This document shows positions 1 to 10,905 of a stretch of DNA of 64,000 nucleotides, one piece after another. The number at the start of each line of letters is the position of its first letter. The first letter of the stretch is position 1. The stretch is from Platerodrilus igneus (Eukaryota; Arthropoda; Insecta; Coleoptera; Lycidae): contig JARFIW010001215.1 of NCBI GenBank assembly GCA_036346225.1, positions 3,420,501 through 3,484,500 on the forward strand, given 5' to 3'. Made by a program: the position numbers and the translations under genes. A model generated the notes under the pieces. The model was not told where the DNA came from. It did no database searches and was given only the letters and a program-made list of their open reading frames with translations.

Positions 1-1095
1 CTTGATTCAAGATGTTAAACAGTGCATTTTAGTTTGATAAAATAATTTAAAATTTTGCTCGTATATTTTAGTGATTCAAAATAGTTTGTTATTTACGTGC
101 TAACATGAATGTACTTCAGTGCACTTAGATACAAGGTAATAAAATTTAGTATCACTGTACCAATTAGCAAAATTTACGACGACAAATGTATACACAAAAG
201 TAGGCAGTTTTGGCGTATATTGATGAAAGACGCATGAATTTCTCTGCTATTTTTCGGGGGTGTTAATAATTAAATGGTTCAAATACGTGTCTGGATCCAC
301 GAAACAAGAGTCAGATATACACAGATGAGTTCCGGAAAAGCCCAGAAACAACTTTAAATAAATGGTGATGGAGAAAATTTTAAAAGCGTTGAGAATTAGA
401 AGCCGTAAATATAATCCTGTTGGAATGGTGTGATTAACTAAAGGGACGATGTACATTGAAGCTACGAGGACAGTAACCTTCAGGTAAATTATACTATTTT
501 GTTTGACATTTTGTGTGTGTTGAATAACTTTATAATTGATTTACTTTAAATGGACATTAGTGAAATTGTACTAACCATAAAATTTTAATTTTAAGATGAA
601 ATTTGCTTGTTTAAGTAGAAAGGGTATTTAGTATTGATGTTCTGAATTATGATGAAACTTTGGGTATGTCTTTGAGCTCAATTAGACGAACCTGGTTAAT
701 TAACGTAAAGGGGTGGTAGATGCTCCCTTTATACTCAGACTCCGGTCTGCTTATATTGTTATATTAATTAGTAGGCATCCAACAAGGACTCTAATTCTGG
801 ATGCACGTTAAAGTGATAATAAAATTAATCTTGTAATTCTTTTTAAAAACTGAATTTTATGCTGAAATTTAATTTGAAAATTTAATGTATTCTGAATATT
901 GATGTAAATAGAGTTAACGTTGATGTTTGTGGTAGGAATGTGTTGTTTAATTTTATGAATGAGGAGGTTTATAAAATTAGGTGAGCAGCTGAAGCGAAAC
1001 CAGGATCACAGCAGTTTATGACGCCCAATCGGTGGGACTAGAATTTTTTTGTTGAAAAGACCCAGTTCCCGCATTCAAAGGAGTATATCACAGCA
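1..1095 (+). repeat. 5' LTR of Gypsy-A (R-U5 portion only)
   Basis: This stretch matches 7396-8489 almost base for base and ends at ATCACAGCA, five bases before the primer-binding site. The U3 part with the TATA box would lie to the left of the window. Inside the LTR, at about 1011-1040, is an earlier copy of the LTR-end plus PBS-like motif (CACAGCAGTTTATGACGCCC), so the LTR tip looks internally duplicated. Confidence 0.88.
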
Positions 1096-1100
1096 GTTTA

Positions 1101-1118
1101 TGGCGACCACAACGTGAG
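1101..1118 (+). promoter_or_regulatory. tRNA primer-binding site of Gypsy-A
   Basis: TGGCGACCACAACGTGAG begins five bases after the LTR end, where minus-strand DNA synthesis would be primed. It starts with the obligatory TGG and resembles the insect TGGCG(A/C)CC class of sites (tRNA-Arg or tRNA-Lys). It has a few extra bases compared with the clean lysine-type site of Gypsy-B, so the exact tRNA is uncertain. Confidence 0.65.
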
Positions 1119-1232
1119 GGCTCGAATTCCAGATAGTGTTTAACTATTCCAGGAAACTGGCGATCTGAGAGAGAGAGTTTCTGTGTGTGTATAAATTTAA
1201 GAGTATTTTGAGTGTGTGAGTGAGTAGAACGT

Positions 1233-1614
1233 ATGCAGAGAAAAGAGTGGTTAAGGAGTCAAGGAGTGGAAATTGGAAGTGACGATAGTGCATTGTGCGA
1301 AAAAATTCTAAAATTGAAGAAGCTGGAGGCAGTAGAGATCAGTCGAGGACGGAATCAGGGATCAAGGAAACGAGATGATATTGAGAATGTTAGAGAGGAT
1401 GAGTGAGAGTCTAACAGAAAATTAGAACTGCTAAGCGATGAATCGAATAGAGCGAGAGGACTCAAATCGAAAATTTGACCGAATGAATGAGACATTAACA
1501 GGAGTTAGGGAAACCCTAAGTGAGAAAATAGATAAGACGAATAAAGAAGTTTCAGAATTTAAAAATAGTCTTACCGTAAAGATGGGGAAGTTGAAAATAG
1601 GGTTGAAAAAATGA
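1233..1614 (+). pseudogene. gag: Gypsy-A gag, N-terminal charged/coiled-coil part (broken)
   Basis: An ATG at 1233 opens a 57-codon frame ending at a TGA near 1404. A second short frame (1438-1614) continues with similarly charged, Lys/Glu-rich heptad-like sequence. Together they look like the coiled-coil N terminus of a gag protein split by a stop and a frame change. The position, just after the leader and directly upstream of the capsid-like segment, fits. There is no known motif here, so the assignment rests on composition and place. Both frames are under 60 codons. Confidence 0.5.
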
Positions 1615-1698
1615 GCGTGATATTACAGGTCTTCGACAGGAAATGGGACATTTAAAGTCCGAAGTACGCATGTTCTCTGAAGAAGAGATTAATGTAAA

Positions 1699-2447
1699 AT
1701 GACTGAAGTGACGGACTCATGTAGGGATCAGTTAGGCAGGGTAAAACGCGAAGTTAGTAGTATTAAATACAACATGTCAAATTTAACGGGGGATGGTCCC
1801 AGATTTTCTACAGGTGGAGTATCATTGGACCAACACATGAAATTTTATGGCGATAACAGGGTAAATCCACAAATTTTTATTAATAGTGTAAGAAATCTAG
1901 TGGGAAATTTATTTGACGAACAGACTAAACTAAATACGATAAAGGCTTTATTAAAAGACAATGCGGAAGCGTGGTACAATTTAGTAGGACAGGACATAGA
2001 CACGTATCAGGACTTTGAAAACAAATTTCTAAAGCACTACTGGAGTGACCACAGACAAGAATAGGTACGAGACGACTTAATCACAGGAAATTTAAGGAGA
2101 ATTTTCAGGAAGTAGGAGCAATATGCTATACGCAAGTATAGCATAGCAAAGCAACTGAACCCACCACTGACGGACCGACAAATTATTAAGTATTTATCAC
2201 GACACTTCGAGGTAGACATAAGACAGCACGTAGCACTACAGAACATAGTGGACAGAGAAATGTTTTGGAATACCTGCAGAGGTACGACGACGTAAGTAGT
2301 GGACGAACTCGGGAAAACAGGGAAAGACAGATCAACACAGTTAGGTTTGACAATAGACGGGACAACTATGCTAGAAGGGGAATAATTACGGATACCAGCG
2401 ACAGAATTGGGAACAGAGACGACCATACGTTAGGAGTAATAGTTTAG
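1699..2447 (+). pseudogene. gag: Gypsy-A gag, capsid-like region (frameshifted)
   Basis: A 121-residue open segment (1699-2064) shows the retrotransposon gag pattern: a conserved F-x-GD start, an aromatic/helical stretch, a region around NAEAWYN, and a closing F-x-x-F-L-x-H-Y. It stops at 2062. The next recognisable piece (2265-2447) lies in another frame and is rich in Arg, Asn and Asp, like the nucleocapsid tail of zinc-finger-poor Gypsy gags. No CCHC knuckle is visible. Gag would form the particle that packages the element's RNA. The frame changes between about 2064 and 2265 make this copy non-functional. Confidence 0.65.
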
Positions 2448-2739
2448 GAAGGGACCTGCACAGAGACCGGGACCTACCAGAATGAATAGTTCACCAGACA
2501 TGAGCGGGACTGCTAATACAGACACGGAACGAGTGGAAACGCCTAGGACGTACGCTGAGGTGACGGCTAGACCAGGACCGAGTAGGGAAAACAGACCTGG
2601 ACAGGATTTTAGAACGCGACAGACCACTAGATTTCAGTGTAAATGTATATGAACATCCACGTGAATTTTTCAAAATTGAGGAGGAAGTAGAGCCAGAAAC
2701 TAAGGAAAATTTATGTTTGCCAATTATTAATTTAGAAAT

Positions 2740-4040
2740 TTTGAGAATAATGTAGAAGTATTACTTGATACAGGGGCAGAGGCGAGTTTAATATCGGAGG
2801 AATTCGTCAGCAAAATTAGGGATAAGGTTTGTGATAGAATTATGCCTATAAAGCGTAGTCATTTAGTAGCTCCAAATAAAAAGAAGTTTGCTGTAGTAAA
2901 TAGTGTTGTGGTGCTTAGGATAGATATAGGAGGTTTAAGCTGTGAACAGGAGTTTGTAATTGTGCCTGGACTGAAGTTTCAGAGCATTTTAGGTGTTGAC
3001 TGTATGATGAAGTTAGGGGTGTTGATAGATATGGAACGGAAGGTAATAAGGATTAAGGATAGGGTAGTGCCATGGAAGGGCAGTTATGAAGTCACAGAGG
3101 ATGACACGGGGTTGAATATTAATGTAGTAGAGGTAGAGGATGATGAAGTAAAACAGATCAACACAATAAGATGTCCAGAGGATAGGAGAGTAGAGGTTCA
3201 AGCTTTATTACAAAAACATGCAGAATTAGTGGGGGTAGAAGCAAGCACAGCGTTAGGCTATGAGCACAGATTGGAAGTGGATAATTCAGAACCGTTCAAC
3301 GCAAAGGTTTATCCAATTCCAGCAGCATATCGGGAGCAGGTGAAGGCAGAATTAAATAAAATGTTGGAAGATGGCATAATAGAGGTATCAAACACTCATT
3401 TCATAAATCCGTTGGTGGTAGTTAAGAAAAAGGATGATAGCATTCGTTTATGTTTAGATGCACGAAAATTAATCAACGGACCAAACCGCAATTCCATTGT
3501 CCACCATCCATGGACACGCTTTTGACGAGATTAAGTGGCAAGTTTATTTTAGTAAATTAGATTTAAGGAATTCATTCTGGCTGATTCCATTACACAAAGA
3601 TTCTAGAAGGTACACAGGATTTTCCGTAGAGGAAAAATCTATAATTTTAAGGTAGTACCGTATGGTTTGTCAACGTCAAGTGCAGCATTAATTAAGGCAA
3701 TGCAAGCAATTTTAGGAGCATATGAGCAATTCTGCATACACTATGTGGATGATATTTTAATTTTAGTGAAACTGAGGAACAACATTACTCTCATTTAGAA
3801 CGGATATTATTAGAGCTTAAGTTAGCAGGATTGAGGCTGAATATAGAAAATGTGAATTTTTTCAAAAACCGTTAAATTTCTTTGGTATGTGGTGAACACT
3901 CAAGGTATGTGTATCGATAAAGAAAGATTGTCCGAACTTTTGACATATCCGAGACCTAATAACATTAGGAAATTAAGAGCTTTTGGGGTCCTTAACTTTT
4001 ATAAAAGTTTGTACCGGGATTTGCTGAAAAAGCGGGTCCA
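2740..4040 (+). pseudogene. pol: Gypsy-A pol: aspartic protease and reverse transcriptase (frameshifted)
   Basis: The retropepsin motif LLDTGAEASLIS is at about 2760-2797, and the second protease half (ILGVD) follows near 2990. An open segment at 2842-3525 runs from the protease into the RT fingers, with VVVKKKDDSIRLCLDARKLI near its end. The RT then breaks frame repeatedly. The catalytic box HYVDDILI is readable at about 3738-3762, so the active-site aspartates remain. Protease would cut the polyprotein and RT would copy the RNA inside the particle. At least three frame changes separate the protease from the YVDD box. Confidence 0.85.
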
Positions 4041-4700
4041 TTGTTTAAACTTCTGAAGAAGGGAGTAAGATGGAGTTGGACGGAAAGTCAAGAGGCAGCA
4101 TATCTAACACTGTTGGAACAATTTCACGACCAACTAATTTTGAGGCATCCCAGATTTGATGTTGGTTTCGTACTGAGGACGGATGCATCGGATAGTGCAT
4201 TAGCAGCAGAGTTGTACCAAGTACAAGAAGGGAAGAGGTGCCCATATCTTTTGTTTCACGCACACTGAAGCCGCATGAAGTAAATTACACGATTAGTGAA
4301 AAGGAGATGGCTGCAGTGGTGTTTGGTGTTACGAAGTTAAAATTTTTTTTGATAGGAAGACATTTTGTAATCGAAACGGATCATTCGGCGTTGTGTGCGT
4401 TGATGAATACGAGATTTTCTAACAATCGAGTATATCGATGGGGTTGTTACTACAGGAGTTTGACTTTGAGATTAAATATATTAAGGGAGAAAATAATTTT
4501 ATAGCAGACGCGTTTAGTAGAAACAGGGACATGGATAACAAAAGACCGTGTGACATCATGATTGCCATGAACAGTCTACTACAAAATGATTCAGTATATG
4601 GAGAAGAGGAGATCTTGAGGAACCAGAGGCAGAGTGAGGAGCTACAGATTGTTAGAACGAAGTTAGAAAACGAACCGGGATTTAAAACTTCCATATGATA
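4041..4700 (+). pseudogene. pol: Gypsy-A pol: RT connection and RNase H (frameshifted)
   Basis: Three overlapping frames carry the Ty3/Gypsy RNase H. The first catalytic Asp is in LRTDASDSALAAEL near 4170. The Glu region is in ISEKEMAAVVFGV near 4295, and the second Asp is in IETDHSALCALM near 4375. The final FIADAFSRN motif is near 4498. Domain order and spacing match Gypsy pol. RNase H would remove the RNA strand during reverse transcription. Frame changes fall near 4240 and 4440, so no single product could be made. Confidence 0.85.
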
Positions 4701-4744
4701 AACGGCTTTTGTGTAAAAAATTCAAGAATTGGAAGTGTATGTAG

Positions 4745-5779
4745 TGGATAGGGTACAAGCAAAATTAATTATCAAAGATCTGCACTTAAGATATGGTCAC
4801 ATAGGGATCCGAAAGACATGGTTAATTTTAGGAAACGTTTTTCAACTAAAGACTTAGGGTTAGTAAAGTCAGTCATCAACACTTGTCACTTATGTACTTT
4901 AGGAAAGTACAAAAATAGTACGAGTCAAGATGTGGTACAAAGTATACACGTACAAAATCCCCTGGACTTAGTTGCTATTGACTATTTGAGTAATCTAGTC
5001 AGAAGTACAAAGGGACACAAACATGTGCTGATTGTGACTGATGTGTTTTCGAAATTTACCAAATTATATCCCACTCGGGATTGTAACACAGTCGGAACAA
5101 ACAAGAAATTGGAACAATTTTGTAGGGAAGTAGGAACTTTTAAACGGGTATTAGCAGACAATGCTACTTATTTTAATAATCAAAGATTTAGAGATTATTG
5201 GAGAGGCAAAACATTAAAGTGGTGTTTTGTAGCATAAGGCATCCTCAAGCGAATCCAGCTGAGCGATATATTCAAGAGACGGTTAAGTTTTGCGTTTAGC
5301 TTCACATAGGAATCATCGTTTATGGGAGGACAATTTGTCTAAGGTTGAATCTTTTATCAATGAAACCCTAGTACCGTGACAGAAACCAGTCCCATCATGC
5401 TGATCAAGCAACAGTATCCCGAAAGACCATGGCAAATTGTGCCTAGGGACGATGAATTCCAACAACTTTTGGTAGATGTGAGGAGAGGTTAAGGAAGAGA
5501 GCTGAAAAATATACAAGGAAGATGAACGCAAGAATTAGAAAGAGGGTAAAATTTAAAGTGGGAGACCAGGTAGTAGTAAAAAGCTTGAGAGTAGGGAAGA
5601 GAGATAGGATGACATGTGCTAAACTACACTTGCCATATGAGGGACCTTTTGAGATAGGTGAAGTAGTAGGAGTGCACATATTTATTAAGGGAAGTAGGTA
5701 CGGGAAATGAGAGGGGACGGTTTCACGTCAACCTACTATTCCCTTATACCGGAGAACCAGCACCACAGGAGAAATAGGT
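4745..5779 (+). pseudogene. pol: Gypsy-A pol: integrase with GPY/F tail (frameshifted)
   Basis: The HHCC zinc-binding domain is present as LRYGHIG (about 4788) and CHLCTLGK (about 4880). The catalytic core shows DLVAIDYLSNL with the first Asp (about 4967) and VLADNATYF with the second (about 5150). A NPAERY-like Glu segment follows in a shifted frame after 5235. The C-terminal segment (5522-5779) has the KVGDQVV and LPYEGPFEIG features of the GPY/F module. There is no chromodomain. It ends at a TAG near 5779. Integrase would insert the cDNA. The copy is disabled by frame changes near 5235, 5500 and 5710. Confidence 0.82.
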
Positions 5780-6262
5780 GTATAATAGAGTAAAATTTAA
5801 ATAGGATAAGAATAGAGATAGGTGTATATAGAAAAGTAGAAGTAAGTGTTTATAGAAAATAAAGCTAGGTATAGGATAAATATGGGAGATAATTAGGAAT
5901 AGGTTTAGGATGAGAATAAAGAGTAAATGTAGGAAGAAAATAAGATAGGTTAAGTGTAGATATTTCATAGAAGATTAGTGGAGAGTTAGGAATAGAGTAA
6001 GAGTAGGATAGGCATATAGGATTAGGTAGGGGGAAGTAAAGTATAGTGAAGATTAGTTAAAAGTTAGGAATAGGATAGGTATATAGGATGTATATAGGAT
6101 TAGATGGATAAGTAGGATGAAGTTAGGGATAATTTCAGTTTATAGAATTAGGTGAGAGTTAGGAATAGGATAGGGATATAGGATAGGTGTAAATATTTTT
6201 TTGAATTGGAGATAAGGTAGGTAAGTTAGATAGATAAGGGTAGAGAGAGATAGGCAATTTTT
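5780..6262 (+). repeat. Purine-rich degenerate repeats between pol and 3' LTR of Gypsy-A
   Basis: About 480 bases on the + strand are almost pyrimidine-poor. They consist of degenerate reiterations built on ATAGG, GTTAGGAATAGG and TATAGGATTAGG words. No open frame longer than a few dozen codons exists on the sense strand. The end of the stretch (AAGGGTAGAGAGAGATAGG, about 6233-6252) could serve as the polypurine tract that primes plus-strand DNA. No env gene is present. Confidence 0.6.
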
Positions 6263-6264
6263 TT

Positions 6265-8487
6265 TGTAATTTTTTGGGCTAAATGCTTAATATTTGCATT
6301 CAAATAAGTGGGATTATTTGTATTCAAATAGGGAGAAAATACTCATATTTAGACCAGGGTAGAAAATTAAATAATCACATCAAATAATTTTAATCACCGT
6401 GTATAATGAATATTATTAGATAATACGCGTTATTAAAACCGTGAAGCATAAAAATTTATTAGTTTCATTAAACATAAGAGATTTAAATCATGTACAAGAC
6501 GCTTTATATCAAAAGAAGCAGTATTAAAAAGCTCTGCGTGTAATGTAATTATTCCTAAACAAATGGAAATTACGTGCAAAATTTATATTAATTAACTCTA
6601 TTTCAAGTAACCGGTATTGAACAAAACGTACAGATAATATCTACAGAAACTTGTAAAAACCCAATAAAATGCAAATCCTAGAAGTGTTAGTTAGATGTAG
6701 GATGTTTGAACACACCTGCGTATTTTAAATGGCAATTTCAGTTTAATTTGTTTAGATAAACATGTCGATTCTAAGGATATTGGAAACGGCCAGATGCTTT
6801 AGCACGAAATACAAAACAGGGTTTATTTAAAAAGCTCATTCGGCGAAAATTTTACAGATAATTAATGTTTACAAAGAATCCTGGAGAAACCGGGGCTTAA
6901 TATTCACGAGAAGGTGCGATACGGGGTTATTTAACCCAGATAGTCCACATGGACTAAAATATAATCGATAATAAAGAATATCAATTTGCACCAATACGAA
7001 CAGGTTAGAAAAGGAAAGAGAAAATGCGTCAAGCAAAGACACATATAGTAAAAGGCGTGATTTAAGCAACGTCACGAGGGTCACAATTGGTTGAAAATAG
7101 GATGCAAATATCAGAGGTAGAAACAACAATTTCTGTACAAAATTAATTAGTTTTTCTCGGACATGTTTGCGTGCCGTGTGAGAATTTCTGAGATTTAAAT
7201 GGGGCGAGTGAAAATTCGTAAAAACCGACGCGCGAGCGACGGACTGGGAACGTAGAATGAGAAATTCTTAAGAATTGTCTGTTTTGAGGACAAAAGCGAC
7301 GTGCCGGCTATTCGCTATATATACCGGTGGTAATATGAATTTCGGCCTCTTAGACTTTTGACTATTCGATGCGTTAAAAGCTTTTACATCCGCGACTTGA
7401 TTCAAGATGTTAAACAGTGCATTTTAGTTTGATAAAATAATTTAAAATTTTGCTCGTATATTTTAGTGATTCAAAATAGTTTGTTATTTACGTGCTAACA
7501 TGAATGTACTTCAGTGCACTTAGATACAAGGTAATAAAATTTAGTATCACTGTACCAATTAGCAAAATTTACGACGACAAATGTATACACAAAAGTAGGC
7601 AGTTTTGGCGTATATTGATGAAAGACGCATGAATTTCTCTGCTATTTTTCGGGGGTGTTAATAATTAAATGGTTCAAATACGTGTCTGGATCCACGAAAC
7701 AAGAGTCAGATATACACAGATGAGTTCCGGAAAAGCCCAGAAACAACTTTAAATAAATGGTGATGGAGAAAATTTTAAAAGCGTTGAGAATTAGAAGCCG
7801 TAAATATAATCCTGTTGGAATGGTGTGATTAACTAAAGGGACGATGTACATTGAAGCTACGAGGACAGTAACCTTCAGGTAAATTATACTATTTTGTTTG
7901 ACATTTTGTGTGTGTTGAATAACTTTATAATTGATTTACTTTAAATGGACATTAGTGAAATTGTACTAACCATAAAATTTTAATTTTAAGATGAAATTTG
8001 CTTGTTTAAGTAGAAAGGGGTATTTAGTATTGATGTTCTGAATTATGATGAAACTTTGGGTATGTCTTTGAGCTCAATTAGACGAACCTGGTTAATTAAC
8101 GTAAAGGGTGGTAGATGCTCCCTTTATACTCAGACTCCGGTCTGCTTATATTGTTATATTAATTAGTAGGCATCCAACAAGGACTTTAATTCTGGATGCA
8201 CGTTAAGGTGATAATAAAATTAATCTTGAAATTCTTTTTAAAACTGAATTTTATGCTGAAATTTAATTTGAAAATTTAATGTATTCTGAATATTGATGTA
8301 AATAGAGTTAACGTTGATGTTTGTGGTAGGAATGTGTTGTTTAATTTTATGAATGAGAAGGTTTATAAAATTAGGTGAGCAGCTGAAGCGAAACCAGGAT
8401 CACAACAGTTTATGACGCCCAATCGGTGGGACTAGAATTTTTTTGTTGAAAGGACCCAGTTCCCGCATTCAAAGGAGTATATCACAG

Positions 8488-8489
<2 letters not shown>
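6265..8489 (+). repeat. 3' LTR of Gypsy-A (start approximate)
   Basis: The part from 7396 to 8489 matches the 5' LTR copy. The upstream part (from about 6265, after the purine-rich tract) is the U3 that is missing from the left edge of the window. It contains a TATA box at 7316. The LTR ends at ATCACAGCA directly against a (TA)n tract. If the start is right, the LTR is about 2.2 kb, which is long. The exact start cannot be fixed without the complete 5' LTR. Confidence 0.7.
7316..7323 (+). promoter_or_regulatory. TATA box in Gypsy-A LTR
   Basis: TATATATA sits in an otherwise GC-richer stretch about 70 bases upstream of the sequence that starts the window. Transcription would begin about 30 bases downstream, near 7350, which sets the U3/R border. 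This supports reading 6265-7345 as U3. Confidence 0.55.

Positions 8490-8522
<33 letters not shown>
8490..8522. repeat. (TA)n microsatellite between two LTRs
   Basis: A run of about 16 TA units separates the end of the Gypsy-A 3' LTR from an oppositely oriented related LTR. With the mirrored flanks AGCA and TGCT it forms a perfect short palindrome. Confidence 0.95.
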
Positions 8523-8523
<1 letters not shown>

Positions 8524-10123
8524 CTATGATTTTCGTTTTTATTATTTTAGGATTAACGAGCCCTTACGGTGGGTGTCATAAATTTACTGTGATATTGACC
8601 CCACGGTTGGGCATACCATAAATTTGCTGTGATTTGCCCTATTATTATTTTAAGCCCCAATGTTATGAAATGTTAAATTAGGATTTTACCCCGACTAGCT
8701 TACTGAATAGATTTTATTAAATCAAATAAAGCAATTCTATAATACACAATATAATAATTGATAATATTTACAACACTCAAAATTTTCCTATTTGTGCAGA
8801 ATATCCTACATATACCAGATTTATGTTTTTCTGAAGGCCAGCAAAAATATCTTTTAATTATTTAGGAATCTTCGAACGTTCCAAGGTACCTATTCCATTT
8901 TGATAAATCTTTAAGTGACCCTTTTTGATGACTCTTACAAATATACAATGTGGCAAATATTAAATCAAAAACAGTTTTCAATAATAAAGTGTATTAAGAT
9001 TGCTAACCTGAAATGAGTTTTGTAGTTCCATCCTAATCCATTATCTGCATCCCCTTTCTATGTTCGGTTTGTTTTTAGATATACCGGCCCCATATAAGAA
9101 TCGCCTTCCACAAATCGCTTCCAATTAAAATCATACTAAGTCGGAATATGTCTAAATTAGAATACGTTCATTTTAAATTATCTTCAAAATTAGAGTATGT
9201 TCAAAGTTAAAAGTTCCAAATTAAAGTCCAGATTGAAATTCAAAATTAATAGCCCTGTTTTATTAATATTAGAAATGAATTTAATTAAGTCGTTTTACTT
9301 ACGTCTATCTACAGATCGGCTAATTTTAGTTGCACAAATTCTCGCACTTTTAACTCATTTATTTTGATTTCTACTTCACTGGTTACGTAAGTTTTTAACA
9401 CCTTCGAACATAGTTGTTGCTCAGTTTAAATTTAGACTCAAATGTCGTTCCGTTACTATCGTATATATAAGCCCTACCTCCACTTGATTTCATTGGCTTG
9501 TTGACATTCTAGGAGATACTTCTGCCTTATCTCGCATACCCTGGAACTTTTACCAATTACTTAGTTCAAATCTTTCAATGCATGCCTTGTCTGTCACGTC
9601 CACATCTCGCATATTGCAGTATAATTCGAGAATTTCCAACTTTTGACTTTCATTAACTCACGTATTTGGATGTTTGTTAATTTTAACGTCTAATTGAATC
9701 GCCTGGTGCTTGTTTATTTCTACAGAATATTGGTTTTCTGAACAAATGTGTTTTCTTCCAGTCACGTAACGATGTTCTAATAATGAATTATTTAGAATGC
9801 GTGTACGATGATTTTTTCGACGCAATTGTTATATATTTGCAATGCCAATTTATCTATGCTTCTCGGTGATTTAATTTTGATGCAATTTGTTGCGTTTTAA
9901 AATCTTATCTTTACTTGTAAAATACACTTAAACATCTTTATGTTCTCGTGCATTTAATCCCGTGTATTTTATATACAGTGTCCTCTCAATTAACAACATG
10001 TAGAGTGACCGCTTTACTCTTATGATTTCGAAAATTATGTGCTTTTCTTAAAGTGGAAGTTGTTTATATTTATTGTACGACCCCCATGACTTAACCTACC
10101 CCTAAACTATCCTATTATCATAG

Positions 10124-10124
<1 letters not shown>
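8523..10124 (-). mobile_element. Related Gypsy-type LTR plus PBS-like end, minus strand
   Basis: Read on the minus strand, 8640-8550 shows twice the LTR-end motif ATCACAG(C/T)A AATTTATG. Each copy is followed by a PBS-like segment, the second ending CCGTAAGGGCTCG. The same double arrangement is found at 1005-1130 in Gypsy-A (second copy CGTGAGGGCTCG). The stretch is therefore the 3' end of an LTR with its primer-binding area from a related family, and 8640-10124 would be the LTR body. No gag or pol is present. Either a solo LTR or an element end was left behind. Nothing else was recognised inside it. Confidence 0.5.

Positions 10125-10161
<37 letters not shown>
10125..10161. repeat. (TA)n microsatellite
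   Basis: About 18 TA units lie between the minus-strand LTR and the terminus of the Penelope-like element. Together with the (TA)n at 8490 it flanks the LTR on both sides. Confidence 0.95.
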
Positions 10162-10163
<2 letters not shown>

Positions 10164-10429
10164 CGACGTTGATGGTAGTAATTCATGGGATTGTCGTTCG
10201 TAACCAAAACACAACTATTTTGAAATAATCATTTATTGGGACATCTACATTTCGAGTTATATAAAGTCTTATCAAGATCTAAAATTTAAAAAATTAAGAG
10301 TGAAAACACAGTCATTAACCTAATTAAAATATAGAGATATGCAGACAATTTGATGTTAATATATGGACTGCTTTAACATGAAGGAGGATGCCAAATAAAT
10401 AGTGATAACATTTGATGTAAAAATAAAAT
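10162..10429 (-). mobile_element. Penelope-like element, 3'-terminal part (left of the LINE insertion)
   Basis: On the minus strand this carries a block typical of arthropod Penelope 3' ends. AGATCTTGATAAGAC is followed by CTCGAAATGTAGATG and then an A/T-rich tail running into (TA)n. It is the continuation of 23200-24400. The inserted LINE is bounded by the 15-bp direct repeat ATGTAAAAATAAAAT at 10415-10429 and 23200-23214. The joined element would be about 1.45 kb and is 5'-truncated. Confidence 0.7.
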
Positions 10430-10905
10430 CATCATCATCATTAGGTCTTCAGTCCTGGAACTGGTTAGACGCGTACCATCATTGTTTCCTATTCTGAACA
10501 AACCTACAGATTTCCCTGAAATTTGCTCAGTCTGCATCTATAACTATCCGATCTAGGTCTACATCTACCTCTTTTTTCTTATCTCTGCTTGTAATATATC
10601 CCATACTATTCCCCAAAAATGCCTTAGCATGGGCAGACAAAGATAATAACAAATAGGTTATAGAAATAGTAGGGGAACAAGGATATCTGGGGAAAAAAAT
10701 AAGAGAAATAGATGAGCAGAATACGTTTTAAGGCATTTGAAGAAATTTGAAGCACAGCATTTCAAAAGACTGCTACCGCTTTTCTGTCTGCGTTTCAGCC
10801 TGTCCGTATTTCATAGGCATACTGTGCTGTGCTCCACACATATGCTTGCAACAATTTTCTTCTTGTTCTATGTTTGTTGTCTTTCCTCATAGGCGCTGTA
10901 CAGTG

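Larger units (their letters stand above)
1..8489 (+). mobile_element. Ty3/Gypsy LTR retrotransposon A, 5' end outside the window
   Basis: A direct repeat of about 1.09 kb at 1-1095 recurs at 7396-8489 and brackets a gag-pol interior, so this is one LTR element read on the + strand. The order protease, reverse transcriptase, RNase H, integrase is that of Ty3/Gypsy (Metaviridae). The window opens inside the 5' LTR, because the promoter-bearing half exists only in the 3' copy. The shared LTR parts differ by only a handful of changes, which suggests a fairly recent insertion, yet gag and pol carry many frameshifts. The copy therefore probably moved with help from another element or decayed quickly. 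No target duplication can be checked because the left end is missing. Confidence 0.9.

Noticed and set aside
6869..7129. Minus-strand frames in the Gypsy-A LTR and in the purine-rich stretch (also 5744-5968)
   Set aside because: Antisense of low-complexity LTR/UTR sequence with no motif.
10162..10300. Hammerhead ribozyme in the Penelope 3' end
   Set aside because: CTTGATAAGAC and CGAAATG resemble the conserved core, but neither the CTGATGA nor the GAAA element is exact and the stems could not be paired.
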